This document shows positions 47,948-57,065 of a stretch of DNA of 64,000 nt, one piece after another (within the stretch, counting starts at the first letter, position 1; each line of letters starts with the position of its first letter). Both the position numbers and the translations under genes were made by a program. Under the pieces are notes generated by a model. It searched no databases. It was not told where the DNA came from and was given only the letters and a program-made list of their open reading frames with translations. Source of the DNA: Marinobacter gelidimuriae (GTDB lineage Bacteria; Pseudomonadota; Gammaproteobacteria; Pseudomonadales; Oleiphilaceae); contig NZ_KB889828.1 in assembly GCF_000372805.1 (NCBI RefSeq), positions 1 to 64,000 of the forward strand, written 5' to 3'.

Positions 47948-48637
47948 CTAATCCGGCGGGTCTGCCCGCTCGGTGCTGGTGGTGTTCACCCGAAACCAGC
48001 CAGCGATGGCGTAGCGGTCGCGCTTGGCAGGGAGGACTTCGTGGGGAAATTCTTCGCTAAGGAAGGCCACCAGGGTGCCCATGATGGGGGTTACTTTGAG
48101 CATGCTCTGACTCCGTTCACCGTGATGGCTCTGATCGCTGTGATAAAGCGCCAACTCGCCGCCATCGTCCGGCATCCAGTCCGGGTTCAGATACAGCACC
48201 ACCGACAACACCCGGTTTGATTGCCCTTTGAAAGCATCCAGATGCTTTTTATAGAAATCACCCGGCGCGTAGTGCGAAAAATGACTTTCAAAGGAAAATA
48301 AGCCGAGAAATAAGCGGCGATTAAGATACTGCTGCAACTCAGCGGCCCAGTTCAGCCAGTCCTCGCCCGCAGCCGCGTCGCGCTCTATCCAGCTTATGGC
48401 GTCGCTGCGTATAAAATTATTGACTGTGTGGGCTTGCTGCCTCCCAACACCGGCGAGATCAAGCTGGTGACGGGGCATGCTACGCAGCTGTTGCCAAAGC
48501 CCGCCTGATAAGGGGATTGGAACGGCATTGGGTTTAATGCTGTAACCTTTTTTCAGCAAGTCTGCCGCAATGGCCTCAAAAACGTGCAAGCTATCACCCG
48601 CGCCACAGTCATCATCAAATTGAGCCAGTGCACTCAT
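47948..48637 (-). CDS. 2-oxoglutarate/Fe(II)-dependent oxygenase (prolyl hydroxylase-like)
   Basis: About 229 residues from ATG 48637 (GGAG upstream at normal spacing; an ATG at 48658 would add seven residues). The facial triad is visible: H and D in FYKKHLDAFKG, distal H in FPHEVLP, and the 2OG-binding Arg in RYAIAGWFR. Similar to P4H-type proteins that modify small proteins or EF-Tu; the substrate is unknown. Lies in the accessory patch between hipA and yicC. Confidence 0.87.
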   Translation of the reverse strand: MSALAQFDDDCGAGDSLHVFEAIAADLLKKGYSIKPNAVPIPLSGGLWQQLRSMPRHQLDLAGVGRQQAHTVNNFIRSDAISWIERDAAAGEDWLNWAAELQQYLNRRLFLGLFSFESHFSHYAPGDFYKKHLDAFKGQSNRVLSVVLYLNPDWMPDDGGELALYHSDQSHHGERSQSMLKVTPIMGTLVAFLSEEFPHEVLPAKRDRYAIAGWFRVNTTSTERADPPD

Positions 48638-48707
48638 GCGTTCACTCTCCACTGTCATACACCGGGCTTACTTCACGCTTTATTGATAAGCGAAAATCCC
48701 AAGGACA

Positions 48708-49574
48708 TCACTCTATGTTCTGCACCTGCTCCCGCAACTGCTCAACCCACACTTTCAGGTCCACCGCGGCGCGGGTCAGGCCGGCGTCTATACTTTTGCT
48801 GCTCAAGGTATTGGCTTCGCGGTTCAGCTCTTGCATCAAAAAATCCAGGCGTCGGCCGACGGCGTCTTCACTGGCCAGAGTATCGCGTACTTCGGCCACG
48901 TGGGCATCCAGCCGATCCAATTCTTCGGCGACATCGCTTTTTTGCGCCAGCATCACCATTTCCTGAGCTATGCGTTCCGGGTCGAGCTCTATTTTGGCTT
49001 TTTCAAAGCGTTCGCGCAGCTGTTGCTCCTGAGCCTGAAGCAGCTGCGGCATGCGCTCACGCACGTCAGCCACTTGGGCGTGTATGGCGACCAGACGCTG
49101 TTCCAATATAGCCAGCAAGCGCTCGCCTTCGCGTGTTCTTGCCGCTATCAGTTCGTTTATGGTTTGCTCAAACAGGCTGGCCGCGGCGGCTTTGGCCTCG
49201 GTGTAATCCTGCTCGGGCGTTGCCATAACACCTGGCCAGCGCAATATATCCAGCGCACTGATGTGGGCAGGGTTGTCCAGAATCCGGCTAATGCGCTTGG
49301 CCGCGTCGTTCAGCGCCTGGGTTAGCGGCTCATCGATGGCGAAGCTGTGTTGGGCCTGGTCGCTGGCGTGCAGGCGAAGGCTCACGTCTACCTTGCCGCG
49401 CTTCAGTTGTTTGCGTAGCTGTTCGCGAAAATCGTTTTCCAGCTCTCGCAGGCACTCCGGCAAGCGGAATAACGGCTCCAGGTAGCGATGGTTAACGGTG
49501 CGAATTTCGCAAGTCAGTACACCCCAGGCTCCACGAGTTTCCTGGCGCGCAAAGGCAGTCATACTTCGAATCAT
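48708..49574 (-). CDS. yicC: YicC-family endoribonuclease
   Basis: 288 residues: N-terminal MIRSMTAFARQETRGAWGVL with LTCEIRTVNHRYLEPLFRLPE, and C-terminal DUF1732 (AEELDRLDAHVAEVRDTL, STRLDF-like RRLDFLMQELNREANTL). Family members cleave RNA or guide PNPase on small RNAs. Divergent from rph, which is its usual neighbour, and separated from gmk by the accessory patch. Confidence 0.94.
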   Translation of the reverse strand: MIRSMTAFARQETRGAWGVLTCEIRTVNHRYLEPLFRLPECLRELENDFREQLRKQLKRGKVDVSLRLHASDQAQHSFAIDEPLTQALNDAAKRISRILDNPAHISALDILRWPGVMATPEQDYTEAKAAAASLFEQTINELIAARTREGERLLAILEQRLVAIHAQVADVRERMPQLLQAQEQQLRERFEKAKIELDPERIAQEMVMLAQKSDVAEELDRLDAHVAEVRDTLASEDAVGRRLDFLMQELNREANTLSSKSIDAGLTRAAVDLKVWVEQLREQVQNIE

Positions 49575-49805
49575 GGTAACTCCGGCATCGTTTTATCAGC
49601 CTGTTCAGCCAAGCTTTTACAGAGTCTATCAGGCTAGAGCGCCGAGCAGCGAACCGCAGTAAGCGGATTCCGCGGCGGCGCCACGCCGCTTGGGTCTGGC
49701 GGGTCGGAAGCCGGCACGGCCGTGCTATGCTGCGCGCCCATTCATTTGCACAAGCGGGCCTGCAGCCCAGGCACGCTGCTCATTAACCGATCAGGAATCT
49801 TTTAT

Positions 49806-50522
49806 ATGCGACCCAGTGGCAGAACCCCCGAACAACCCAGAGACATTCGCATTACCCGTAACTACACCCGTCACGCCGAAGGCTCGGTGCTGATCGAGTT
49901 CGGCGACACCAAGGTGATTTGTACGGCATCGGTGGAAAACAAGGTGCCGCCGTTTTTGCGCGGCGAAGGTCAGGGCTGGATTACCGCGGAATACGGCATG
50001 CTGCCCCGCTCTACCAATAGCCGTATGGGGCGCGAAGCAGCCCGCGGCAAACAAGGTGGCCGCACGGTTGAAATCCAGCGCCTGATTGGCCGCTCCCTGC
50101 GCGCTGCGGTGGACCTGAAAGCACTGGGCGAGCACACCATCACCATCGATTGCGATGTTATTCAAGCCGACGGCGGCACCCGCACCGCCGCCATTACCGG
50201 TGGCTGCGTAGCGCTGGTAGACGCGCTGAACTTCCTGGTGGCAAAAAAGCGGCTGAAGAAATCGCCCCTGAAGCAGATGGTTGCCGCGGTGTCCGTCGGC
50301 GTTTTCAAAGGCAAACCGGTTGTGGATCTGGACTACCCGGAAGATTCGGTTGCGGAAACCGATATGAACGTGGTGATGACGGATAAAGGCGGCTTTATCG
50401 AAATTCAGGGCACGGCAGAAGGCGCGCCTTTCGTTCAGGAAGAACTGGACAGCATGCTGGTGCTGGCAAAACAGGGTATTGAAACGTTATTTGCGCTGCA
50501 GAACGAAGCGCTTAACGGCTAA
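49806..50522 (+). CDS. rph: Ribonuclease PH
   Basis: 3'-5' phosphorolytic exoribonuclease that trims tRNA 3' ends. 238 residues from ATG 49806 (AGGAA upstream); [39 protein letters not shown] and [20 protein letters not shown] are family-specific. Appears intact, unlike the truncated rph of E. coli K-12. Ends in front of paired inverted repeats that separate it from crc. Confidence 0.97.
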   Translation: MRPSGRTPEQPRDIRITRNYTRHAEGSVLIEFGDTKVICTASVENKVPPFLRGEGQGWITAEYGMLPRSTNSRMGREAARGKQGGRTVEIQRLIGRSLRAAVDLKALGEHTITIDCDVIQADGGTRTAAITGGCVALVDALNFLVAKKRLKKSPLKQMVAAVSVGVFKGKPVVDLDYPEDSVAETDMNVVMTDKGGFIEIQGTAEGAPFVQEELDSMLVLAKQGIETLFALQNEALNG

Positions 50523-50550
50523 CTCAAAACCCTGGGTGTCGAGGGCCAGA

Positions 50551-50590
50551 GATTTGATCCAAATCGGGGACGGATTTTAAATCCGTCCCC
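50551..50590. repeat. Paired inverted repeats between rph and crc (REP-like or bidirectional terminator)
   Basis: Two adjacent palindromes: GATTTG-ATC-CAAATC (50551-50565) and GGGGACGGATTT-T-AAATCCGTCCCC (50566-50590, 12-bp arms, 1-nt centre). They lie in the 84-bp gap between convergent genes. The GGGGACGGATTT-type palindrome resembles repeats seen beside REP-associated transposases in many gammaproteobacteria; a terminator role is equally possible. Confidence 0.6.
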
Positions 50591-50606
50591 TATGCTCAAG
50601 GTCAAC

Positions 50607-51413
50607 CTAAAATCCAATCTCGATGTCGTAATCCATCACCACCGGCGCATGGTCAGAAAAACGGGTGTCATCATCAATCCAGCCATCTTGAATGGTCTTG
50701 CGAATACCCGGCGTAGCAATCTGATAATCCACCCGAATACCCGACTGTTTGCGCCAACCTGAAGCCCACTCCGGCCACCAGGTAAACTGATTGCTTTGTT
50801 TGTTAATATCACGGAACGCATCAATGCTGCCCATTTCGTCGAACAGACGGTCTAGCCAGGCCCGTTCGTGAGGCAAAAAACCGGACACGTCCAGTTTGTG
50901 ATAGCGCGAGCTGGCGTCGGTGACGTGGTGAGCGCTTTGCAGGTTGGCACACACAATAAACTGCCGGCGTTTACGCAGGGTTTTTTGCATGTGTACGGCA
51001 AACGCGTCCATAAAATCGTCTTTATGGTCCAGAACGGTCAGGTCGTCATCACCAATCGGGTCGTCTTCCAGGCCAAGGGCACAGGGCGCCAGCACGCAGG
51101 CTACGGAGACCTTGTCGAAATCGGCCTGAATAAACCGACCTTCGCGGTCGGCCTGCTCATTGGCAAAGCCATACATGATGGCTTTCGGGAAGTGGCGGGT
51201 GTAAATTCCAACACCGCCATCTTCATTGTTTTCGCCGTCAATAAAATAGGCTTGGTAGCCTTCTGGCACCAGTTGGCGATCTTCAACCTCGTAGGCGCGC
51301 ATGCGGTGGTCCTGAACGCAGATAACGTCGGCATCTTGCCCTGCTATCCAGTCAAAAAAACCTTTTCCAACAGCCTGTTCAAGACCGTTGACGCTGATTG
51401 ATACTACCCGCAT
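50607..51413 (-). CDS. crc: Catabolite repression control protein Crc (ExoIII-fold, non-nuclease)
   Basis: 268 residues with the exonuclease III fold. Context (rph and pyrE) and sequence, for example [39 protein letters not shown] and [13 protein letters not shown], match Pseudomonas Crc (~259 aa). Active-site residues of ExoIII are altered: E34 is Asp35, D151 and N153 correspond to Asn157 and Gln159 (CANLQ in place of GDxN), while His255 remains. It should act by stabilising Hfq-mRNA complexes on A-rich motifs, not as a nuclease. Start ATG 51413. Likely annotated elsewhere as exodeoxyribonuclease III. Confidence 0.88.
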   Translation of the reverse strand: MRVVSISVNGLEQAVGKGFFDWIAGQDADVICVQDHRMRAYEVEDRQLVPEGYQAYFIDGENNEDGGVGIYTRHFPKAIMYGFANEQADREGRFIQADFDKVSVACVLAPCALGLEDDPIGDDDLTVLDHKDDFMDAFAVHMQKTLRKRRQFIVCANLQSAHHVTDASSRYHKLDVSGFLPHERAWLDRLFDEMGSIDAFRDINKQSNQFTWWPEWASGWRKQSGIRVDYQIATPGIRKTIQDGWIDDDTRFSDHAPVVMDYDIEIGF

Positions 51414-51493
51414 ACGTATTCCCTGATTCGGTTTGTGTGTATGATACCGATTTTAAGCAGATTTTAAAGACCAACAGCCCTAGAAGCCGCGCC

Positions 51494-52132
51494 ATGCATG
51501 ATTATCAGAAAGATTTCATCGAGTTCGCCATACAGCGAAATGTGCTGCGTTTTGGCAAATTTACACTCAAATCCGGTCGCATCAGCCCCTACTTTTTTAA
51601 CGCGGGCCTGTTCAATACCGGTAATGATCTTCTACAGTTAAGCCAAGCCTACGCTGCAGCCATTGAACGCAGCGCTCTGAATTATGACATTATTTTCGGG
51701 CCCGCCTATAAGGGCATTCCGTTGGCTACCGTAACGGCTATGGCGTTAGCAGAAGCTGGTAACAATAAACCTTTTGCCTTTAACCGTAAGGAAAAGAAAG
51801 ATCACGGTGAAGGCGGAAGCATCGTCGGTGCGCCCTTAAATGGCAGGGTGCTGATTATAGATGATGTCATTACCGCTGGCACCGCTATTCGCGAAGCAAT
51901 TGAGATCATTCATCAGGCGGGTGCCGAACCCGCCGGGGTACTGATCGCTCTGGACCGCCAGGAAAAAGGCAAAGGCAAATTGTCTGCCATTCAGGAAGTA
52001 GAACAACAGTTCGGCATACCCGTGGTCAGCATTATCGGGCTCGATCAGGTACTGGACTACATCAGTCGCAACCCCGCCTTCGGCCAACACGCTGATGCGG
52101 TGACGCGCTACCGGGAATCTTACGGAGTTTGA
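51494..52132 (+). CDS. pyrE: Orotate phosphoribosyltransferase
   Basis: Converts orotate and PRPP to OMP. 212 residues; [20 protein letters not shown] at the start and the PRPP-binding motif [19 protein letters not shown]. Residues [13 protein letters not shown] form the flexible loop. No good ribosome-binding site precedes ATG 51494. Divergent from crc, the same arrangement as Pseudomonas; a DUF4124 gene follows after 3 nt. Confidence 0.96.
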   Translation: MHDYQKDFIEFAIQRNVLRFGKFTLKSGRISPYFFNAGLFNTGNDLLQLSQAYAAAIERSALNYDIIFGPAYKGIPLATVTAMALAEAGNNKPFAFNRKEKKDHGEGGSIVGAPLNGRVLIIDDVITAGTAIREAIEIIHQAGAEPAGVLIALDRQEKGKGKLSAIQEVEQQFGIPVVSIIGLDQVLDYISRNPAFGQHADAVTRYRESYGV

Positions 52133-52135
52133 CGA

Positions 52136-52762
52136 ATGGCAAAACACCTGACCGCTTCACTCCTCATGTTCAGCCTGATTGGCACCAATGCCATCAGTGC
52201 CACTTCGGCCCACGCCGGCATGTACCGGTATACGGATGAAAACGGCCAGGTGGTCATTGGCAGCAGCATTCCGCAGGAAGCAACGCAACGCGGCTATGAC
52301 ATTCTTAACAACAATGGGCGAGTCGTTACCATTATTGCGCCCGCCCCTACGGAACAGGAACTGGCCAAGCGCAGTGCCGAGCAACAACGCCAGGACGCCC
52401 TGGCGCTCCAACGCGAACAGGACCGAAAACTGCTAAAGCGCTTCAGTCACCCAGATCAGGCGCGCAGCGCTATGAACCGGAAAATTCGCGAGCTGGAAGG
52501 GCTGATCAGCCTGAAAAAAGGCAAGATTACGGTCATCTCCGGGCAGTTGAACGCCGAACAAAGCCGCGCCGCCGACCTGGAACGCTCTGGGCGAAAAATT
52601 CCCGAGGCAACCCTGGAAAAAATTCGTCGACTGGAAACTCAGATCCTGGATATTGAACAGGAAATTGAAATCCAGACCCAAGACATTCAGACCCAGCAGG
52701 AAATCTACGAAATAGATATTCGCCGGCTGCGACAATTAACCGACAAAAAAAAGGAAGACTAA
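52136..52762 (+). CDS. DUF4124 domain protein with coiled coil
   Basis: 208 residues: signal peptide (to about Ala28), a DUF4124 region (MYRYTDENGQVVIGSSIPQE) and a long Glu/Lys/Gln-rich helical tail (residues ~75-208) predicted as coiled coil. Periplasmic, function unknown. It starts 3 nt after pyrE, so they are cotranscribed. A terminator overlaps its stop codon. Confidence 0.85.
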   Translation: MAKHLTASLLMFSLIGTNAISATSAHAGMYRYTDENGQVVIGSSIPQEATQRGYDILNNNGRVVTIIAPAPTEQELAKRSAEQQRQDALALQREQDRKLLKRFSHPDQARSAMNRKIRELEGLISLKKGKITVISGQLNAEQSRAADLERSGRKIPEATLEKIRRLETQILDIEQEIEIQTQDIQTQQEIYEIDIRRLRQLTDKKKED

Positions 52763-52779
52763 AACAGTCTTCCTTTTTT
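52747..52779. terminator. Bidirectional terminator at the DUF4124 stop
   Basis: A perfect 14-bp stem AAAAAAGGAAGACT / AGTCTTCCTTTTTT with a 5-nt loop (AAAAC), 52747-52779, includes the last codons of DUF4124. Both strands end in a T-run, so it can also stop transcription from the leftward gene at 52843. Confidence 0.88.
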
Positions 52780-52842
52780 ATTGGCATTCGCCGATTTCAA
52801 CCGGCCCGCGCTCTTGGTGAGCTTGCGGGCCGCTGAACGCAA

Positions 52843-53349
52843 TCAGGCAGAAGCCGTTTCTTCAGTTTTCGCATCGCTGGCTTTAGCCGGCTCAGCTTCT
52901 TCCGCTTTTACTTCTTTGCTGTCTTCGGCTTTTTCGGCCTTGGTAGCGGCTACCGGAGCGGCTTTGGCTTTCTTCGGGCTGCTCTTGCGTGCCGACTTGG
53001 TGGGCTCAACAGCTGCTTTTACGTCTTCCGCTGTTGCAGCAACATCGACTGCGCCTTCTTCTACGGCATCAGCGCCTTCAGCTGCTTGCTTTTCAACGCG
53101 TGAGATCAGCTGGGCGGTGAATTCACCAACCATGCCGTTCAGTTCGCGCAATTGGTCAAACACGTTTTCGCTGTAGCCATAATAGCTCTTACGAAGGGAT
53201 TTTACGCTGTGAGTGCGAGCGCTTTCTTCCAGCTTTTCAGCCATGTCAAAAGGCTTGGCAGACAAACGCTTCTGCTGCTTTTCAGCGGCGTCGATACCCT
53301 TGTTAACCATATCCTGAAGCTGTTGCTGATAAGTGGTAAGTACACCCAT
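52843..53349 (-). CDS. Phasin-like protein with acidic Ala/Lys/Glu tail
   Basis: 168 residues. The first ~95 are helical (MGVLTTYQQQLQDMVNKGID, EESARTHSVKSLRKSYYGYS, LRELNGMVGEFTAQL) with the pattern seen in phasin-type PHA granule proteins; the tail from ~100 is low-complexity Ala/Glu/Lys with SARKSSPKKAKAAPV as a basic core. ATG 53349 has AGGAG nearby (CAGGAGAATTACC). The family assignment is tentative: no signature motif is decisive. Function otherwise unknown. Confidence 0.7.
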   Translation of the reverse strand: MGVLTTYQQQLQDMVNKGIDAAEKQQKRLSAKPFDMAEKLEESARTHSVKSLRKSYYGYSENVFDQLRELNGMVGEFTAQLISRVEKQAAEGADAVEEGAVDVAATAEDVKAAVEPTKSARKSSPKKAKAAPVAATKAEKAEDSKEVKAEEAEPAKASDAKTEETASA

Positions 53350-53493
53350 GGTAATTCTCCTGTGCTGCGTTTGTTGATCAAAAGTGTTTCCGATCGATGG
53401 GTGTAGATTAGGGAGAAAAGTTAGAGTGTTCACACTAAAACCAAAAATCGTTCAAAAATTATTCTGCCAGCCGGGTTAACGACGCATTCATCA

Positions 53494-53829
53494 CTACCAG
53501 CGGAACAGCACCCAGCTTGGCACCAGCATGCCGGATTCACTTTCACGGGCCCAGCCACCGTCCGCAGGCACCAGGTAGTATTCCGGCCCTATCTGGGGCA
53601 CAACCTTTATTTCCATCACCTGACCATTCACCCGGTACTCGTAATACACCTCTTTTTCGCCGCTGCGGATAACAATCTGGGTGCCGGCGTTAGACGGCTG
53701 ATAGTCCGAGATGATCACAGGCTGTTTTGGCGTTTCTACAACGGTGTCGTCCAGATTGCCGGTTTCCTGGGCAACAACGGTCGCTAACGGCCAGGCCAAC
53801 AACACAAGTGGTAAAATGATTCTTTTCAT
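53494..53829 (-). CDS. DUF2782 domain protein
   Basis: 111 residues: signal peptide (to ~20), then a small domain with GTQIVIRSGEKEVYYEYRVN, GPEYYLVPADG and WVLFRW, matching DUF2782 found beside polA in Pseudomonas. Periplasmic or lipid-associated, function unknown. It diverges from polA. Confidence 0.88.
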   Translation of the reverse strand: MKRIILPLVLLAWPLATVVAQETGNLDDTVVETPKQPVIISDYQPSNAGTQIVIRSGEKEVYYEYRVNGQVMEIKVVPQIGPEYYLVPADGGWARESESGMLVPSWVLFRW

Positions 53830-53918
53830 TTTCGTGATACCCTTTTAACCATCTGTTTATGGTGCGCTTATTGCCGGTTTCCTAGCTTTTTCAAGCCGGT
53901 TTCGCACCCGAAATAATC

Positions 53919-53990
53919 GCCGTATATTTTATCATTGCCGTATATTTTATCATTGCCGAACTTTTTACCATTGCCTTACTTGTTACCATT
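53919..53990 (+). repeat. Four tandem 18-bp units upstream of polA
   Basis: Two identical units GCCGTATATTTTATCATT (53919-53936, 53937-53954) are followed by two degenerate ones (53955-53972 and 53973-53990, consensus GCC..ACTT.TTACCATT). They lie 53-125 bp before the polA start, so they fall in its leader or promoter. Confidence 0.85.
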
Positions 53991-54042
53991 AGAGTTACAC
54001 AAGGCAACCCACGCTTCAATACGATTGCAGGCACAGGCAGCT

Positions 54043-56838
54043 ATGACTGAACAACACACTCCACCCGTGGTTCTTGTAGACGGTTCCTCTTATCTTTTCC
54101 GCGCTTACCACGCACTTCCGCCACTCATGACCAGCAAAAACCACCCAACCGGGGCCATCAAGGGCGTTATTGCCATGATACGCCGGCTAGACCTGGACTT
54201 CCCCGGCTCCAAAATTGTGGTGGTGTTCGATGCCAAGGGCAAAACCTTCCGCAACGACCTTTACGCAGATTACAAAGCAACCCGCCCACCGATGCCTGAA
54301 GACCTGGCCGTACAGATTGAGCCCATTCACCAGATTGTCAGGCACATGGGCCTGCCGTTGCTAATTGTGGATGGCGTGGAAGCCGATGACGTGATTGGCA
54401 CCCTGGCCCACGAGGCCACCAGCAAGGGCATCGATGTGGTGGTGTCCACGGGCGATAAAGACATGGCACAGTTGGTAAGCGCGCACGTAACGCTGATCAA
54501 CACCATGACCAACACCCACATGGACACAGCGGGCGTTGAAGAAAAGTTTGGCGTAACACCGGCGCAGATCATCGATTATCTGGCGCTGATGGGCGACAAG
54601 GTGGATAACATACCAGGCGTAAACAAGTGCGGCCCGAAAACCGCGGTAAAATGGCTGCAGGAATACCAGAACATCGACAACCTGATGGCCAACGCCGATG
54701 ACATCAAAGGCAAGGTTGGGGAATACCTGCGGGATGCCAGGGAAACCCTGCCCTTGAGCCGGATACTGGCCACCATCAAACTGGACGTAGAGCTGGCGTT
54801 CGGGCTGGAAGATCTGCAGGAACGCGAGCAGAACAACAGCGCACTGCTGGAGCTGTTCCGCGAATACGAGTTGCGCAGCTGGATCAACGAACTCGAAAGC
54901 ATAGGCCCCCAAACCACCAGCCCCGCTGCCACGCAACCCAGCGCTGACCAGAGCACGCCTGATCAGCGCACGTCAGATAATAGCACCGCACATCAAAGCA
55001 GCCCTGCTGAACCCGCTCAGCCCCGTGACAAGCACTACAGCATTATTACCGACCAGGCAGAACTCGATGAATGGGTAGAGCGCTTAAAAGCCGCAGAACT
55101 GTTTGCCTTTGACACCGAAACCACCAGCCTGAAATACATGGCTGCAGAGGTTGTGGGCGTATCGTTTGCGGTGCAACCTTTTGCAGCAGCCTACGTACCC
55201 TTTTGCCACGACTACATGGGCGCGCCCGACCAGCTGGACCGCGACACGGTGCTGGCCCAGCTCAAACCTCTACTGGAAAGCCCCGACCATAAAAAAGTCG
55301 GGCAAAATCTGAAGTACGACAAAAACGTGCTGGCCAACCACGACATCTGCCTGGAAGGCATTGCCGAAGACACCATGGTGCAATCCTACGTGCTGAACTC
55401 GGTGTCTTCACGCCACAATATGGACGCCCTGGCCCTGCATTATCTGGACGAGGAAACCACAACCTTTGAATCCCTGGCAGGCAAAGGCGCCAAACAGCTG
55501 ACGTTCAACCAGCTGGAGCTTGATAAAGCCGGCCCCTACGCCGCCGAAGACGCTGACATCACCCTTCGCTTACATCAGGCACTGCGGCCGCAACTAGCCG
55601 CCACCGGTAAGCTGCAGTCGGTGTATGAAGACATTGATTTGCCCTTGGTACCCGTGCTGTCACGCATGGAGCAAAGGGGTACGCTGATCAGCGCCAGCAC
55701 ACTGCGCCAGCACAGCCAGGAACTGGCTGAGCGCATGGCCGAACTGGAAACAGCCGCGTATGAAGCCGCCGGGGAGACCTTCAACCTGGGCTCGCCAAAA
55801 CAACTGCAGGTTATTTTTTATGAAAAGCTGGGCTTGCCAGTTCTCAAAAAAACACCCAAGGGTGCGCCATCAACGGCCGAACCGGTGCTGCAGGAACTGG
55901 CCCACGGCCACGAATTGCCAAGGCTACTGCTGGAACACCGCAGCCTGAGCAAGCTCAAATCCACCTACACGGACACCCTGCCAGAGCTGATCCACCATCG
56001 CACCGGGCGCGTGCACACGTCTTACCATCAAGCAGTCACGGCCACCGGGCGCCTATCATCGTCAGAACCCAACCTGCAAAACATACCCATTCGCAGCGAG
56101 CAGGGCCGGCGCATTCGCCAGGCGTTTATCGCCGAGAAAGGCTACAAACTGCTGGCAGCGGACTATTCCCAAATTGAACTGCGCATTATGGCTCACCTGT
56201 CGGAAGACAACGGCCTGCTAACCGCGTTCGCCAAGGGCGAAGACATTCACAAAGCCACCGCAGCAGAAGTGTTCGGGGTGACGCTAGAAGAAGTGAACAC
56301 CGACCAGCGGCGTAGCGCCAAAGCCATCAATTTTGGACTGATTTACGGCATGTCGGCGTTTGGCCTGGCGCGGCAGCTGGATGTAGAACGCAAAGTGGCA
56401 CAGCAGTACATCGACCGCTATTTCGAACGCTACCCCGGCGTACTGACATACATGGACAACATTCGCAAACAGGCCCACGAAGACGGCTACGTGGAAACTC
56501 TGTTTGGCCGGCGCTTGTACCTGCCCGAGATCAACGCCCGCAACAAGCAACTGCAGCAGGCCGCCGAGCGCACCGCGATTAATGCGCCTATGCAGGGTAC
56601 CGCTGCCGACATCATCAAGCTCGCGATGATTGAAGTGGAACGCTGGCTGCTGGCCGAATACCCGGACAGCGCCCGCATGACCATGCAGGTACACGACGAA
56701 CTGATCATCGAAGTAAAAGAAGAGGCGGTAGAAGCGGTCCGCGAAGGACTGATCAAGCGCATGTCGGGCGCTGCGAAACTCGCTGTACCCTTGCTGGTAG
56801 AGGCCGGCGTAGGTGACAACTGGGATCAGGCCCACTAA
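54043..56838 (+). CDS. polA: DNA polymerase I
   Basis: 931 residues with all three activities. 5'-nuclease domain (VVLVDGSSYLFRAYHALPPL; VSTGDKDMAQLV; GDKVDNIPGVNKCGPKTA), a low-complexity Ser/Thr/Gln linker (~305-330), 3'-5' exonuclease with FAFDTETTSLKYM (DxE), and polymerase motifs A (DYSQIELRIM), B (RRSAKAINFGLIYGMSAFG) and C (QVHDELIIEV). ATG 54043 chosen because the upstream frame runs into the tandem repeat region without homology. Confidence 0.97.
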   Translation: MTEQHTPPVVLVDGSSYLFRAYHALPPLMTSKNHPTGAIKGVIAMIRRLDLDFPGSKIVVVFDAKGKTFRNDLYADYKATRPPMPEDLAVQIEPIHQIVRHMGLPLLIVDGVEADDVIGTLAHEATSKGIDVVVSTGDKDMAQLVSAHVTLINTMTNTHMDTAGVEEKFGVTPAQIIDYLALMGDKVDNIPGVNKCGPKTAVKWLQEYQNIDNLMANADDIKGKVGEYLRDARETLPLSRILATIKLDVELAFGLEDLQEREQNNSALLELFREYELRSWINELESIGPQTTSPAATQPSADQSTPDQRTSDNSTAHQSSPAEPAQPRDKHYSIITDQAELDEWVERLKAAELFAFDTETTSLKYMAAEVVGVSFAVQPFAAAYVPFCHDYMGAPDQLDRDTVLAQLKPLLESPDHKKVGQNLKYDKNVLANHDICLEGIAEDTMVQSYVLNSVSSRHNMDALALHYLDEETTTFESLAGKGAKQLTFNQLELDKAGPYAAEDADITLRLHQALRPQLAATGKLQSVYEDIDLPLVPVLSRMEQRGTLISASTLRQHSQELAERMAELETAAYEAAGETFNLGSPKQLQVIFYEKLGLPVLKKTPKGAPSTAEPVLQELAHGHELPRLLLEHRSLSKLKSTYTDTLPELIHHRTGRVHTSYHQAVTATGRLSSSEPNLQNIPIRSEQGRRIRQAFIAEKGYKLLAADYSQIELRIMAHLSEDNGLLTAFAKGEDIHKATAAEVFGVTLEEVNTDQRRSAKAINFGLIYGMSAFGLARQLDVERKVAQQYIDRYFERYPGVLTYMDNIRKQAHEDGYVETLFGRRLYLPEINARNKQLQQAAERTAINAPMQGTAADIIKLAMIEVERWLLAEYPDSARMTMQVHDELIIEVKEEAVEAVREGLIKRMSGAAKLAVPLLVEAGVGDNWDQAH

Positions 56839-56840
56839 CG

Positions 56841-56879
56841 AAAAACGCCCGCTGAGTGCTAGCTCAAGCGGGCATTTTT
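56841..56879. terminator. Terminator after polA
   Basis: Stem GCCCGCT / AGCGGGC with inner GAG/CTC pairs, flanked by A5 and T5 (56841-56879). It can serve polA and the convergent pilU. The next ~185 bp (56880-57065) show no gene. Confidence 0.83.
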
Positions 56880-57065
56880 GTCGTAGGCGCTGCGATGGCA
56901 GCCAGACTGGTCAGGCGGATAGCACGGCCAAGACGGGTTGATTTCATTTTTTTGATGACGCCTGATTATGAACGGCCGGAGTATACTCAGGTGGTTACGG
57001 CCGTCACAATTGCAATTGCCATCAATTGCTTATAACACATTCTTCGAGACGTTTATCTTAGTGCT

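Noticed and set aside
53935-54042. Upstream extension of polA coding through the tandem repeats
   Set aside because: Translated repeats (LPYILSLPNFLPLPYLLP) have no polymerase homology and no ribosome-binding site.
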